Below are positions 1 through 9,321 of a stretch of 64,000 nucleotides of DNA, piece after piece. This DNA comes from Sutcliffiella tianshenii. Its GTDB lineage: Bacteria > Bacillota > Bacilli > Bacillales > Bacillaceae_I. Numbering within the stretch: position 1 is the first letter of the stretch; the number at the start of each line of letters is the position of its first letter. Location: NCBI RefSeq assembly GCF_016908565.1, contig NZ_JAFBED010000010.1, positions 32,895 to 96,894 of the forward strand. Direction: 5' to 3'. Under the pieces are notes generated by a model. That model was not told the origin of the DNA. It did no database searches and was given only the letters and a program-made list of their open reading frames with translations. Made by a program: the position numbers and the translations under genes.

Positions 1-1522
1 GAACCGTATCCACTCCCTTTAATTGAGGCATTCTAGGATTCGGGAATATAGGCTTCTTTCGCTTTTCCACGCCCGGGAATCCATTGACAGTCACATTCCC
101 GATATAGGTCAGCATTTTGGTTCCCCTGTCTTTACGCTTAGGGAAAACGAACAATTCTGGAGTAGTATCGATAAAGGAAGTATCGTATTCTCCATTCATG
201 AACTTCGGATGGCGCACGACATTCTCCAGGAAAGGGATATTCGTTTTGATACCACGAATACGGAACTCTTTTAAATTCCGCTCCATCTTGTTCGCTGCCT
301 GTTCGAAAGTCAATGCCCAGGTGGAGAGCTTTACAAGCAAGGAATCGTAGAAAGGCGTTATCACTGCCCCTTGATAACCATTACCCGCATCGAGGCGCAC
401 ACCGAATCCTCCACCAGATCTGTAAGCCATGATTTTCCCGGTATCAGGCATAAAACCATTCAATGGATCCTCTGTAGTTACCCGGGATTGTATGGCAAAG
501 CCATGGACCCTGATATCTTCCTGTTTAGGGATACCAAGCTTACTGCCATGCAGGGCATGTCCTTCAGCAATCATGATTTGTGATTGTACGATATCAATCC
601 CAGTGACCATCTCTGTGATGGTATGCTCGACCTGCACGCGAGGATTTACCTCAATAAAGTAATATTCATCCCCTGCCACGAGAAACTCCACTGTTCCGGC
701 ATTAATATAATCCACATTCTTCATCAATTCCACTGCAGCATTGCAGATCCTGTCACGCAATTCATCCGGGATGGAGACACTTGGAGCAATCTCGACTACC
801 TTTTGGTGACGGCGTTGGATGGAGCAATCACGTTCGAATAAATGGATGATTTCTCCGTGCTGGTCCCCCAGGATCTGGACTTCGATGTGCTTCGGGTTCT
901 CAATCAGCTTCTCTATGTATACATCATCGTTGCCAAAGGCAGCTTTCGCCTCCGATTTTGCACGCTCGAAGGATTCTTTCAGTTCCGATTTGCTGCGTAC
1001 AATACGCATTCCGCGGCCACCGCCACCTAAAGCGGCTTTGATCATCAACGGGTAGCCGTAAGTTGCGGCAAAATCCATCACTTCATCCAGTGTATCAACA
1101 GGTCCGTCTGTCCCTGGGATTACCGGGATGTTTGCCAGTTGTGCCTGACTGCGGGCCTTCACTTTGTCACCGAACATATCGAGATGTCTCGAAGTCGGAC
1201 CGATAAAGATTATGCCCTCATCTTCACATTTTTTGGCAAAGTGAATGTTTTCAGATAAAAAACCATATCCAGGATGAATGGCATCCACGCCATTTGTTTT
1301 GGCTATTTCAATGATGCCGTCGATATCCAGATAGGCATCGATGGGCTTCTTCCCTTCTCCCACTAGATAAGCTTCATCAGCTTTATATCGGTGAAAGGAC
1401 CCGATATCTTCATTTGAGTAGATAGCAACCGTTCGAATATTTAATTCAGTACAAGCTCGAAAAACACGAATTGCAATCTCGCCGCGGTTTGCAACAAGGA
1501 TCTTATTGATTTTCTTCGTCAT
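1..1522 (-). CDS. pycA: Pyruvate carboxylase, N-terminal part (cut by window edge)
   Basis: Cytosolic biotin enzyme that carboxylates pyruvate to oxaloacetate to refill the TCA cycle. About 507 codons are visible, reading in from an ATG at 1522 (start MTKKINKILVANRGEIAIR) behind a GGGGGAGAC ribosome site. This covers the whole biotin carboxylase half: the N-terminal ANRGEIA motif and the ATP-grasp glycine loop GGGGRGMR at about residue 165. The frame is still open at base 1, where it reads a linker (PNPRMPQLKGVDT) that normally leads into the carboxyltransferase domain, so truncation is due to the window and not to damage. In B. subtilis this enzyme is stimulated by DarB, whose gene is also in this window. 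Confidence 0.96.
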   Translation of the reverse strand, partial: MTKKINKILVANRGEIAIRVFRACTELNIRTVAIYSNEDIGSFHRYKADEAYLVGEGKKPIDAYLDIDGIIEIAKTNGVDAIHPGYGFLSENIHFAKKCEDEGIIFIGPTSRHLDMFGDKVKARSQAQLANIPVIPGTDGPVDTLDEVMDFAATYGYPLMIKAALGGGGRGMRIVRSKSELKESFERAKSEAKAAFGNDDVYIEKLIENPKHIEVQILGDQHGEIIHLFERDCSIQRRHQKVVEIAPSVSIPDELRDRICNAAVELMKNVDYINAGTVEFLVAGDEYYFIEVNPRVQVEHTITEMVTGIDIVQSQIMIAEGHALHGSKLGIPKQEDIRVHGFAIQSRVTTEDPLNGFMPDTGKIMAYRSGGGFGVRLDAGNGYQGAVITPFYDSLLVKLSTWALTFEQAANKMERNLKEFRIRGIKTNIPFLENVVRHPKFMNGEYDTSFIDTTPELFVFPKRKDRGTKMLTYIGNVTVNGFPGVEKRKKPIFPNPRMPQLKGVDTV

Positions 1523-1670
1523 TTTGTCTCCCCCTAGTAGCTACTTCTCTGCAGAAAAGTTTAGAATATTTTTTCAATTATACATATAATTATACCTTAT
1601 GTATTTAAATTTTTCCTTCTTTTCACATCGGATTTGGAAAAATGTAAATATTTGCTTATCTTTTCAGGTT

Positions 1671-1712
1671 AATAAAAACGCTCAATCAACAATTGTTTTT
1701 GTAGATTGAGCG
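1671..1712 (-). terminator. Intrinsic terminator after ylaN
   Basis: Perfect 9-bp stem CGCTCAATC/GATTGAGCG (1679-1712) followed on the minus strand by a T-rich run (TTTTTATT). It sits between ylaN and pycA, so pycA is expected to have its own promoter in the AT-rich 1540-1670 interval. Confidence 0.85.
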
Positions 1713-1722
1713 TCCTATTCAT

Positions 1723-2004
1723 TCAATTTTTCTCCCAGGCTTCATGCAAGGCAGACAATTCCCTCTCAAGCTTTGAAAGGATGTCTTTGCCTTCCTTTTC
1801 GGAAATGAGCCCTAGGCGAACAGCAAAGTCCATTTCCCTGGACAACCCGAACATTTGGGTATCCAGGACCTCTTCGTAAAGTGGACATTGAGGCATTGTC
1901 AAGTTATCCATTTGTACTTGAATCAACTTCAAAATTTTATCTGAATCAGCCTTTAAAAGCGAAATAGCTTTATCACGATGATCGACCACGATATCTGATG
2001 CCAA
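1723..2004 (-). CDS. ylaN: YlaN family protein (Fur-interacting iron homeostasis factor)
   Basis: Small all-helical cytosolic protein of 93 aa, the normal family length. B. subtilis YlaN is needed under iron limitation and has been reported to bind Fur; that role is family knowledge. The sequence starts [18 protein letters not shown] and carries the conserved [19 protein letters not shown] segment around residues 37-55. The start is a TTG at 2004, preceded by GGAGGG at a 7-nt spacing. In B. subtilis ftsW lies between ylaN and pycA; here only 200 bp separate them. Confidence 0.93.
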   Translation of the reverse strand: MASDIVVDHRDKAISLLKADSDKILKLIQVQMDNLTMPQCPLYEEVLDTQMFGLSREMDFAVRLGLISEKEGKDILSKLERELSALHEAWEKN

Positions 2005-2048
2005 TATCGATCCCTCCGTTTACGAACAAATACCTATCTTATCTATAA

Positions 2049-2077
2049 ATATTATCGTTATTCTGGTAAAATTGCAA
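2049..2077 (-). promoter_or_regulatory. Candidate sigma-A promoter of ylaN
   Basis: Minus strand TTGCAA, 17-nt spacer, TAATAT, about 45 bp upstream of the ylaN start. The -10 is imperfect, so this is moderate. Confidence 0.4.
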
Positions 2078-2148
2078 GCTTCGTGCGAAAAGATTGGTTT
2101 GCAGTTGTGATTATGGTTTATGCTTAATCTCTTACGCTTTCAGTGGAC

Positions 2149-2177
2149 ATGACAAAAGTTATTCTAACCTATATAAT
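2149..2177 (+). promoter_or_regulatory. Sigma-A promoter of ylaL
   Basis: ATGACA, 17-nt spacer, perfect TATAAT; the start codon of ylaL follows 33 bp downstream of the -10. Confidence 0.7.
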
Positions 2178-2209
2178 GAAGATAAAGATAAACAAATTAG
2201 GGGGACAAC

Positions 2210-2710
2210 ATGGAATCAATCATCAGAATTGAAGGAAAGGTGCAATATTCCATCACATTAGATCCGGGTGTATGGATTTTTGACGATCGCCGTTTGGATT
2301 TGGATACATACTTTACAGAGCAGAGTGCTGAGGAAATTGACGAATTGGAGGCCTACACGAAGGCTGCTTCTAAACAGTGGGAGCGTGAAATCAGCGAAGG
2401 CGCCATTCAGCCGCCTACCTTAAAAACAGAGCGGAAATACAAAAAAGAGCAACTTTTGACAGGGTCCTTCGGTATTAAGTTTGCTCCATTCCTGAAAAAC
2501 GCCGAGCCCCTTGAGGATGCCTCCTCTGTTGTCTTCGTCAGCGGAAAAACCGAAGTTGAAATCCCCCTCGCCAAAGCGCAGGATGTGGTGTTCGGATTTT
2601 CCCAAAAAGGAAAACCGTTGAAAGATGATGGACCTGTCCATGTATACTTCGGAGACGGATCCAATCAGCTTTCTCCTTTGAAACATGTTAATCGCATTAT
2701 TGTGAAGTGA
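2210..2710 (+). CDS. ylaL: YlaL-like conserved Bacillus protein
   Basis: A 166-aa soluble protein with no signal peptide or membrane segment, starting MESIIRIEGKVQYSITLDPG at an ATG behind AGGGGGAC. Position (divergent from ylaN, convergent with the PhoH-like ylaK) matches B. subtilis ylaL. Homologues are often labelled peptidyl-prolyl isomerase in databases, but I see no recognisable cyclophilin, FKBP or parvulin motif and do not assign a reaction. The middle is rich in charged residues (ELEAYTKAASKQWEREISEG). Confidence 0.8.
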   Translation: MESIIRIEGKVQYSITLDPGVWIFDDRRLDLDTYFTEQSAEEIDELEAYTKAASKQWEREISEGAIQPPTLKTERKYKKEQLLTGSFGIKFAPFLKNAEPLEDASSVVFVSGKTEVEIPLAKAQDVVFGFSQKGKPLKDDGPVHVYFGDGSNQLSPLKHVNRIIVK

Positions 2711-2712
2711 AT

Positions 2713-2760
2713 AAGCAACCTCTTGGGTCTGAGTATAAATAGCTCAGACCCTTGCTTTTG
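2713..2760. terminator. Terminator between convergent ylaL and ylaK
   Basis: GGGTCTGAG/CTCAGACCC stem (2725-2751), extended by AAGCAA/TTGCTT outer pairs and followed by TTTT on the plus strand. Confidence 0.75.
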
Positions 2761-2791
2761 CAGCATTATATATCATATGAGCAAAACTCGC

Positions 2792-4120
2792 CTATAGCAG
2801 GTCTGCCGCCAATTTGGCAAGCATCGACCTCTCCCCCTTGATCAGCTTGACATGCCCTGCCAGCTTTTGATCCTTAAACCTTTCCACCACATAGGTAAGG
2901 CCATTATTATACTCATCCAGATATGGATGGTCGATTTGTTCAGGGTCGCCCATCAGGACTATTTTACTGCGTTCCCCTACCCTTGTAAGAATGGTTTTCA
3001 CCTCATGCTTTGTAAGGTTCTGGGCTTCATCAATGATGATGAACTGTTCTGGGATGCTTCTTCCTCTTATATAAGTGAGTGCCTCCACTTCAATAGATCC
3101 CATTCCTGCCAGAATGGCATCCAGTTCCCCCGGTTTCTTCGTGTTGAATAGATACTCCAGATTGTCAAAGATAGGTTGCATCCACGGCCTGAGTTTCTCC
3201 TCTTTTTCACCTGGCAGAAAGCCTATATCCTTCCCTACAGGGACAATCGGTCTTGCTACGAGCAGTTTTTTGTAACGGTTCAGGTCTTCGGTCTGCAACA
3301 GTCCTGCAGCCAAAGCCAAGAGCGTTTTTCCGGTGCCCGCTTTCCCTGTCAGTGTGACAAGCGGGATGTCAGCCCTGAGAAGCATTTCAAACGCCATTGT
3401 CTGTTGTACATTTCTCGGCCTGATTCCCCATATGTGATCCTGATCAAACACAAGCTTCTTTACCTTTTTCCCAGTCCCGTCTACTAGCCCCAGTGCAGAA
3501 CCTGACCCTCCCAAAGCATCTTTCATGATGATGAATTGGTTAGCATAAAAAGGGTGATTAGCGAGCTCAGAGCCATTAATCTCCCCCTTTTCATAAAAAA
3601 GGTTCAGCTTATCAGATGGAACATAGACCTCCAAGAACCCTTTATAAATATGATCCACTTCGACTACACGATCATTCAGGAAATCCTCGGAAGTAAGTCC
3701 GATTGCATCTGCTTTTACCCTTACCAGCGCATCTTTGCTCACTAGTATGACGGCTCTTCCATCCTCTTTTGTCTGCTCTTCCAACGAAAGGTTTTTAGCT
3801 ACGGCAAGGATGCGGTTATCGTTTGTCTTTTCAACAAAGATTTCTTGGAGCTGGTGGAAGCTGCGGTGATTAAGTTCGATTCTCAACGCCCCGCCATTGT
3901 GCAATGGTATTTTCTCGTGCAGTTTGCCCGTTTCCCTTAAAGAATCGATGATTTTTGACACTTGCCTTGCATTTCTTCCTATTTCATCCATATATCGTTT
4001 TTTCGAATCCACTTCTTCCAGAACTACTGCCGGAATAACCACTTCATTATCAGAAAAAGAATAGATGGAATATGGATCCTGTAACAATACATTCGTATCT
4101 AAAACATAAATTTTATTCAA
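2792..4120 (-). CDS. ylaK: PhoH-like ATPase with N-terminal PIN domain
   Basis: PIN-PhoH fusion (PhoH2 type, 442 aa), a predicted RNA helicase/ribonuclease. The N-terminal PIN domain shows YVLDTNVLLQDP at residues 5-16; the C-terminal PhoH NTPase has Walker A GKAGTGKTLLAL near residue 260 and Walker B IIIDEAQNLT near 365. Biochemistry on PhoH2 from other bacteria showed ATP-dependent RNA unwinding and cleavage; the target in Bacillus is not established. The start is a TTG at 4120 behind GTAGGAGGCGG. It is divergent from the lipoprotein gene ylaJ. Confidence 0.93.
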   Translation of the reverse strand: MNKIYVLDTNVLLQDPYSIYSFSDNEVVIPAVVLEEVDSKKRYMDEIGRNARQVSKIIDSLRETGKLHEKIPLHNGGALRIELNHRSFHQLQEIFVEKTNDNRILAVAKNLSLEEQTKEDGRAVILVSKDALVRVKADAIGLTSEDFLNDRVVEVDHIYKGFLEVYVPSDKLNLFYEKGEINGSELANHPFYANQFIIMKDALGGSGSALGLVDGTGKKVKKLVFDQDHIWGIRPRNVQQTMAFEMLLRADIPLVTLTGKAGTGKTLLALAAGLLQTEDLNRYKKLLVARPIVPVGKDIGFLPGEKEEKLRPWMQPIFDNLEYLFNTKKPGELDAILAGMGSIEVEALTYIRGRSIPEQFIIIDEAQNLTKHEVKTILTRVGERSKIVLMGDPEQIDHPYLDEYNNGLTYVVERFKDQKLAGHVKLIKGERSMLAKLAADLL

Positions 4121-4356
4121 CCTGCCGCCTCCTACTCCTGGCTCTATATTCTAATTTTTCTTTCTGGAGTGAATCAAGGCATCCATCCCTTCAGATTTTA
4201 TGGCCTTTTTATGCGCCGATCGCTTTTTGCTTGACCTATTGAAGGGACAGACCGTTGATAAAATATATGTCTAAATGAATAAAGATAGAAGAACAAATGA
4301 ACAATAAAATCAAGCGAATTGAAAATTGGTCAAAGTACGTTAAAGGAGTGGGTATA

Positions 4357-4986
4357 ATGAAAAAACGACTATTTCTATTATTGATAGCAATACTGGCTGT
4401 TTCAGGCTGTAATAATCAACCCCGTAATATATCACGGGAAGAAGATGATAAATCTCAGATTATCCATGTAAAGGACTCTGCTGACATACATGTGGATAGG
4501 AAGACTGGACAAGAGGTTTCCGCTCATCTTGTAGAATTGGCTACACGGGTACCGAATGTAAATGACGCTACCGCCGTAGTTTTGGGACCATATGCTGTTG
4601 TTGGTATAGATGTCAATTCCGACTTGGACAGAGGAAGAGTCAGCACCATCAAATACTCAGTTGCTGAAAGTCTGAAGAACGATCCCTATGGTGCTACTGC
4701 AGTGATTATCGCTGATGCGGATTCCTTTGTCCGTTTGGAAGAGATGGGAAGGGACATTCAGCGCGGAAGGCCAATTGCAGGCATCATGGAAGAACTTGCT
4801 GAAATAGTAGGTCGTGTCATGCCGGAGATTCCAATTGACCTAAAAGAACCGACTGCTCCAAATCCTACTGAGCAGAACAATTCTCAGCTTCCCGAAGACC
4901 AACAGAAGCAATTAGAACAAAAGCAGCAAAAGCAGTCCAATAACCAAAAGGATGAAGAGCGTAATAAAAAAGTAGAACAGGATTAA
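4357..4986 (+). CDS. ylaJ: YhcN/YlaJ family sporulation lipoprotein
   Basis: Predicted lipoprotein of 209 aa: MKKRLFLLLIAILAVSGC gives a basic N-terminus, hydrophobic core and lipobox with Cys18. An upstream ATG at 4297 is open, but the AAGGAG at 4342-4347 and the signal peptide fix the start at 4357. The central domain (residues about 45-150) is the YhcN/YlaJ domain found in forespore-expressed lipoproteins linked to germination; the C-terminus is a Gln/Lys-rich tail (QQKQLEQKQQKQ). Expression in the forespore is family knowledge; no clear sigma-F/G promoter was found in 4130-4340. Confidence 0.9.
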   Translation: MKKRLFLLLIAILAVSGCNNQPRNISREEDDKSQIIHVKDSADIHVDRKTGQEVSAHLVELATRVPNVNDATAVVLGPYAVVGIDVNSDLDRGRVSTIKYSVAESLKNDPYGATAVIIADADSFVRLEEMGRDIQRGRPIAGIMEELAEIVGRVMPEIPIDLKEPTAPNPTEQNNSQLPEDQQKQLEQKQQKQSNNQKDEERNKKVEQD

Positions 4987-5035
4987 AAAAAAGTGCCGGA
5001 CCACAAATATACTTGTGTGTTCCGGCACTTTTTTT
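4985..5035. terminator. Bidirectional terminator
   Basis: AAGTGCCGGA/TCCGGCACTT stem flanked by A-run and T-run on both sides, serving ylaJ and the convergent PNPOx-like gene. Confidence 0.93.
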
Positions 5036-5037
5036 GG

Positions 5038-5496
5038 TCAACTTATATCCTTTAGAAGTTTCATTACCTGTTGGTCCAGTTTTTTTGCAGCTTCCTTATC
5101 ATATGTTTTCTCGAACCGGGGTTCCACACAAATCTTGGCACCATAGAACATCACGTCACGTACTTCTATGATTTTCAATGTGACGAGGGCAAGCTTAAGC
5201 GGAAGTCCGTCTGTCTCTTTTTCTTTTACAACGGCCGTGGTATGGATGGAATAGACCGATTCATTCGCATATAAAGTCACCACAACATGTTCATTGTTTT
5301 CGATATTTTGTACAATGCGGGACTTCGCTGTAACAGCAAGCTGAATAGTCGACTCGTCACTTGCATAGATCCATGACACTGCGCTGACATTTGGACCACC
5401 CGTTTCAAAATCCACCGTGCTTATGTTTACAAGCTTTTCTGCCTGCAATGAGGAGAACAGCGATTCTACAAGCGTCGATTCCACAAGATTTGGCAT
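5038..5496 (-). CDS. Pyridoxamine 5'-phosphate oxidase-like flavin-binding fold protein
   Basis: A 152-aa cytosolic protein with a split-barrel FMN-binding pattern: ...ISTVDFETGGPNVSAVSW... then ASDESTIQLAVTAKSRIVQN and EHVVVTLY, as in the PNPOx-like superfamily. Substrate unknown. I place the start at the ATG at 5496 (MPNLVESTL), with AAAGGGG 8 nt upstream, instead of an ATG 33 bp upstream that has no ribosome site. It is an insertion relative to the B. subtilis ylaI-ylaJ neighbourhood. Confidence 0.75.
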   Translation of the reverse strand: MPNLVESTLVESLFSSLQAEKLVNISTVDFETGGPNVSAVSWIYASDESTIQLAVTAKSRIVQNIENNEHVVVTLYANESVYSIHTTAVVKEKETDGLPLKLALVTLKIIEVRDVMFYGAKICVEPRFEKTYDKEAAKKLDQQVMKLLKDIS

Positions 5497-5651
5497 ACAT
5501 TTTCCCCTTTCAACTTTTATTTTTATCATAACACAATGATCCTTTATAGCGTGCCACTATCAATTTGAAATCTCCTGTTACTTCTTTTGTTATTCTGTTC
5601 TCTCCCCATTATGCTATACTATACGTAATATTGGATTAGATGAGGTGGAAT

Positions 5652-5852
5652 ATGAGAGTCAAATGTGTCATTTGCGATAAAATCGAAAGTATAAATGATG
5701 AATCACTGATAGCAAAAAGGCTTCGAAACAGGCCCATCCACACTTATATGTGTGATGATTGCAGTGCAAGGATCGAGAAAAGGACGAATGAAAGAATCGC
5801 GACTGGAAACTTCCGCCTTTACGAACAGAAGCAGAACCAGGATGAGTGGTAA
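5652..5852 (+). CDS. ylaI: YlaI-like zinc-ribbon protein (DUF2197)
   Basis: Small protein of 66 aa with two CxxC pairs, CVIC near the N-terminus and CDDC at about residue 34, forming a zinc ribbon, followed by a basic helical tail. The start MRVKCVICDK at 5652 follows GAGGTGG. Function unknown in the family. The stop is only 3 bases before the next start, so it forms a two-gene unit with the membrane protein downstream. Confidence 0.85.
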   Translation: MRVKCVICDKIESINDESLIAKRLRNRPIHTYMCDDCSARIEKRTNERIATGNFRLYEQKQNQDEW

Positions 5853-5855
5853 AAA

Positions 5856-6281
5856 ATGATACAACGAGGGGCACTAACAGGTTTCCTCAGCGGCTCGATC
5901 ATGGGGCTTGCGATGAAATTCTTGGAGGCTATTTCCTCCAAGAAAGTCTATGTATTATTGCTGAATGTTGATTTTATTCCTTATATTGATAGCCGCGACC
6001 TTCCGGAGCTTGCGGAATTCTCATTACATGTTCTAATGGCTATCCTGATAGGGATAATCTTCGCTTGGTTAATGGAAAGAAATGCAGACTCTAAAAACAG
6101 TCCATATTTTTGGTCTTTCCTATTAACATTGCCTACTGTGTTTCTTTACTTCCCCTTGACCATTCTTGCGACAAAGGATACTCCCGCAGTGAATGACCCT
6201 ATCAGCTTTTCCTTATGGACAGTCGGTCATATCCTGTTTGCAATACTGCTTCCTATTTTTTATTCTCCCAGACAAAAATAA
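5856..6281 (+). CDS. Predicted four-helix membrane protein, unknown function
   Basis: A 141-aa integral membrane protein with hydrophobic stretches around residues 7-25, 56-77, 86-108 and 120-136 and a hydrophilic stretch with DSRDLPELAEF between the first two. I do not recognise a family. It begins at an ATG 3 bases after ylaI with only a weak GGTAAAA ribosome site, suggesting translational coupling. A bidirectional terminator follows directly. Confidence 0.75.
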   Translation: MIQRGALTGFLSGSIMGLAMKFLEAISSKKVYVLLLNVDFIPYIDSRDLPELAEFSLHVLMAILIGIIFAWLMERNADSKNSPYFWSFLLTLPTVFLYFPLTILATKDTPAVNDPISFSLWTVGHILFAILLPIFYSPRQK

Positions 6282-6333
6282 AGAGGATGACTCAGATGGT
6301 GTGCTTCACACGTGTGAGTGATCCTCTTTTTTC
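6281..6333. terminator. Bidirectional terminator
   Basis: AAGAGGAT-GACTCA / TGAGT-GATCCTCTT stem with A and T runs, between convergent genes ending at 6281 and 6336. Confidence 0.85.
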
Positions 6334-6335
6334 AT

Positions 6336-6620
6336 TTACTCATAATTATGGTATTTTTCCGGTTCGTTCTTGATCTGTTCAAGCATGACATCGATCAATT
6401 CAATAGGGAAGCGGTTTTTATGAGTTTCCCCATCCTTTTTGTACGATACATAGTACATCGGGTCTTCCTTCGTTACCGATATCTCCTTGAGATGATGGTC
6501 ATCGATCAAGATGGATTCGAACAACTTCATCGTATCCTGTGCGGATTTATCATCCGGTCTGGCTTCAGCAACCACTTTAATAGTCAGCCAATTATAAAGT
6601 GTATCCTGCAAGGATCTCAT
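6336..6620 (-). CDS. Conserved hypothetical protein downstream of ylaH
   Basis: A 94-aa soluble protein, acidic at the end (NEPEKYHNYE), with pattern WLTIKVVAEARPDD...AQDTMKLFESIL. Family not recognised. Two starts are possible: a GTG at 6623 and the ATG at 6620; the AGGAGG at 6628-6633 is 7 nt from the ATG, so I prefer the latter. The ribosome site abuts the stop codon of ylaH, so it is in an operon with ylaH. Confidence 0.78.
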   Translation of the reverse strand: MRSLQDTLYNWLTIKVVAEARPDDKSAQDTMKLFESILIDDHHLKEISVTKEDPMYYVSYKKDGETHKNRFPIELIDVMLEQIKNEPEKYHNYE

Positions 6621-6633
6621 CACGAGTCCTCCT

Positions 6634-6957
6634 TTAAGATTCTGTGCCTTCCTCTTGCTTATGGCGGCGCAATCGAATTTTATAGATGATCAGAATCAAT
6701 GCTGCAACAACCAATCCTTCTGCAACCGGCAGGAAAATCCCTAAAAATGTCAGTACGGTCCCACCCAGTGCCAAGAATAGATAGATAATAGCAGACTTTA
6801 AGATTGGCAGCTTTAATGCAAAACCAAGCTTGTACACCAAAATGGACAGTGCCAAGATGGTCAGGTATAGCAACCACATGCCTAATACAGGGTTTTCAAC
6901 CACATTGTAGAGGCTGGCAAAAAAAGAAAGATATTCCGGTACTTTTTCTTCACTCAC
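6634..6957 (-). CDS. ylaH: YlaH-like membrane protein
   Basis: A 107-aa membrane protein with three hydrophobic segments (about residues 24-44, 51-72 and 75-95) and a basic C-terminal tail [12 protein letters not shown]. It matches the YlaH family in length and in position next to typA. Function unknown. It lies 90 bp downstream of typA behind a terminator-like hairpin and may be expressed by readthrough. Confidence 0.85.
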   Translation of the reverse strand: MSEEKVPEYLSFFASLYNVVENPVLGMWLLYLTILALSILVYKLGFALKLPILKSAIIYLFLALGGTVLTFLGIFLPVAEGLVVAALILIIYKIRLRRHKQEEGTES

Positions 6958-6987
6958 GGGATCCTCACCTTTCCCTTCCTTGATTTA

Positions 6988-7036
6988 GAAAAAGGGGAGC
7001 AAGGATAGGCTTTTGAAAACCCATCCATGCTTCCCC
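6988..7036 (-). terminator. Terminator after typA
   Basis: Minus strand GGGGAAGCATGGAT / AT CCTTGCTCCCC stem followed by TTTTTC, between typA and ylaH. Confidence 0.75.
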
Positions 7037-7050
7037 TATTCATTTGCAAA

Positions 7051-8886
7051 TTAAGCTTCTGCGTATTTCTTTTTCTTTGCTGCTCTTTCGCGTTCGTTTT
7101 TGTCTAAAAGCTTCTTGCGCAAACGGATGGACTGAGGAGTGATTTCACAGTACTCATCATCGTTCAAGTACTCTAAAGATTCTTCCAGAGTCATTAGACG
7201 AGGCTTTTTCATACTAACCGTCTGGTCTTTTGTTGCAGAACGGACGTTAGTAGCCTGCTTCATTTTACATACGTTAACTACAAGATCGTTCTCACGGTTA
7301 TGCTCTCCCACGATCATTCCTTCGTAAACTTCCGTACCTGGCTCTACGAAGATGACACCGCGGTCTTCAATTCCCATGATGCCGTAAGTGGATGCTTTTC
7401 CTGCTTCCATGGAAACAAGTACACCCTGGCGGCGTCCGCCAACCTGACCTGCAGCCATTGGCTGGTAGCTGTCAAATGTGTGGTTGATGATTCCATATCC
7501 ACGAGTCAAGGAAAGGAATTCAGTTGTATAACCGATCAATCCACGGGAAGGAACCATGAAGATAAGACGAACTTGGCCATTACCGTTATTGATCATGTCC
7601 ACCATTTCACCTTTACGGGCACCGATGGATTCCATAACTGCTCCAGTGTAATCCTCTGGAACATCAATTTGAACGCGCTCAACCGGCTCTGATTTCTTGC
7701 CATCAACATTTTTGATGATAACCTCAGGCTTGGATACTTGAAGCTCGAAACCTTCACGGCGCATGTTTTCAATCAGGATAGACAAGTGAAGCTCTCCACG
7801 ACCTGATACGACCCATGCATCAGGGGAATCAGTCGGATCTACACGTAGACTTACGTCCGTTTCCAACTGAGCTTCAAGACGCTCTTCGATTTTACGGGAA
7901 GTGACAAATTTACCTTCTTTACCTGCAAACGGACTGTTGTTTACAAGGAAAGTCATTTGTAGTGTCGGCTCATCGATACGAAGTACCGGTAAAGCTTCCT
8001 GATGGTCAACCGGGCAAACTGTTTCCCCGACGTTGATATCTTCCATCCCGGAAACAGCAACAAGATCTCCAGCTTTCGCTTCTTCGATTTCCACACGCTT
8101 AAGACCGATGAAACCGAACAGCTTTGATACACGGAATTGCTTAACAGAACCATCAAGCTTCATCAATGCAACCTGCTGGCCGACTTTCATTGTACCGCGG
8201 AAAATACGGCCTACCCCGATACGACCTACATAGTCGTTGTAGTCAAGAAGGGCAACCTGGAATTGAAGCGGCTCTTCACTGTTGTCGATTGGAGCTGGAA
8301 TGTGCTCGATGATGGACTCATAAATTGCTTCCATGTTCTCATCTTGCTTCTCTGGGTTTGTGCTTGCAGTTCCATTAATGGCAGAAGCATAAACCACAGG
8401 GAATTCCAATTGCTCTTCTGTTGCGTCAAGCTCGATGAATAAGTCGATTACTTCATCAACCACTTCAGTCGGGCGTGCAAAATCACGGTCGATTTTGTTT
8501 ACTACAACAATCGGTGTCAAGTTCTGCTCTAGCGCCTTCTTCAATACGAAGCGCGTCTGAGGCATACAGCCTTCATAAGCATCAACCACTAAAAGTACAC
8601 CGTCTACCATTTTCATGATACGTTCCACTTCTCCACCAAAGTCGGCATGTCCTGGTGTGTCCATGATGTTGATGCGTGTATCTTTATAGTTAATTGCCGT
8701 ATTTTTTGCCAATATGGTAATCCCACGTTCTCTTTCTAGATCGTTTGAGTCCATGGCACGTTCTGCTACCTGTTCGTTCGTTCTGAACGTACCAGCTTGG
8801 TGTAGCAATTTGTCTACTAACGTTGTTTTACCATGGTCAACGTGAGCAATAATTGCGATGTTTCTAATATCATTGCGGATGTTCAC
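7051..8886 (-). CDS. typA: Translational GTPase TypA/BipA
   Basis: Ribosome-associated GTPase of the EF-G/LepA group, 611 aa, important for ribosome assembly and growth in cold or stress. G1 is [10 protein letters not shown] at residues 15-24, G3 [14 protein letters not shown] near 77 and G4 VVNKIDRD near 130; the C-terminal half shows [18 protein letters not shown] and the basic BipA-specific tail ending KKKKYAEA. Start is a GTG at 8886 with GGGAG 8 nt upstream. It is divergent from ylaF. Confidence 0.97.
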   Translation of the reverse strand: MNIRNDIRNIAIIAHVDHGKTTLVDKLLHQAGTFRTNEQVAERAMDSNDLERERGITILAKNTAINYKDTRINIMDTPGHADFGGEVERIMKMVDGVLLVVDAYEGCMPQTRFVLKKALEQNLTPIVVVNKIDRDFARPTEVVDEVIDLFIELDATEEQLEFPVVYASAINGTASTNPEKQDENMEAIYESIIEHIPAPIDNSEEPLQFQVALLDYNDYVGRIGVGRIFRGTMKVGQQVALMKLDGSVKQFRVSKLFGFIGLKRVEIEEAKAGDLVAVSGMEDINVGETVCPVDHQEALPVLRIDEPTLQMTFLVNNSPFAGKEGKFVTSRKIEERLEAQLETDVSLRVDPTDSPDAWVVSGRGELHLSILIENMRREGFELQVSKPEVIIKNVDGKKSEPVERVQIDVPEDYTGAVMESIGARKGEMVDMINNGNGQVRLIFMVPSRGLIGYTTEFLSLTRGYGIINHTFDSYQPMAAGQVGGRRQGVLVSMEAGKASTYGIMGIEDRGVIFVEPGTEVYEGMIVGEHNRENDLVVNVCKMKQATNVRSATKDQTVSMKKPRLMTLEESLEYLNDDEYCEITPQSIRLRKKLLDKNERERAAKKKKYAEA

Positions 8887-8907
8887 TATTTCATCTCCCT
8901 AATTTAC

Positions 8908-8942
8908 AACTTAATAACTTTAGTATTATACCACAAACATAG
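8908..8942 (-). promoter_or_regulatory. Extended -10 promoter of typA
   Basis: Minus strand TGGTATAAT (TATAAT at 8925-8930) gives an extended -10; no good -35 is visible. About 40 bp from the GTG start. Confidence 0.5.
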
Positions 8943-9014
8943 TAGAAAAGACGAAGAGACTTCTGTAAAATATGTGTTAAGTGTTGAATGCGTTAACATA
9001 AAGGAGGGAAAATC

Positions 9015-9197
9015 ATGAAAAACATTCAATGGATCTTCGTACTTTTCGCTTGTTTAGCGGCTACCTCCATGGGATTGATTGGTATAGCAATAGCAGAAAG
9101 AAGCTTAACAGGTATAGTATTTGCAATTATTTTATTATTTATAATAATGGGCTTCGGATTCAAGAAAAAACGAAGCATGAGGGAAAATAATCGATAA
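9015..9197 (+). CDS. ylaF: YlaF-like small membrane protein (DUF5325)
   Basis: A 60-aa protein with two transmembrane helices (residues about 5-23 and 29-48) and a basic tail FKKKRSMRENNR, which should be cytoplasmic. Length and position, divergent from typA, match YlaF. AAAGGAGGG lies 6 nt before the ATG. Function unknown. Confidence 0.85.
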   Translation: MKNIQWIFVLFACLAATSMGLIGIAIAERSLTGIVFAIILLFIIMGFGFKKKRSMRENNR

Positions 9198-9266
9198 GAT
9201 GAGTTTCTTTCATTTTTTTACAGGTGCGGATTTTTGTGATCAGTTCAAATTGTCGTTCATACCCGT

Positions 9267-9303
9267 AAATAAACCCCCGCGGTTCAATGCCGCGGGGGTT
9301 TTA
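9267..9303. terminator. Bidirectional terminator
   Basis: GC-rich stem ACCCCCGCGG/CCGCGGGGGT (about 9272-9300) with flanking A/T runs, between convergent ylaF and suhB. Confidence 0.93.
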
Positions 9304-9321
9304 ACCATGCGTCTATGATTT

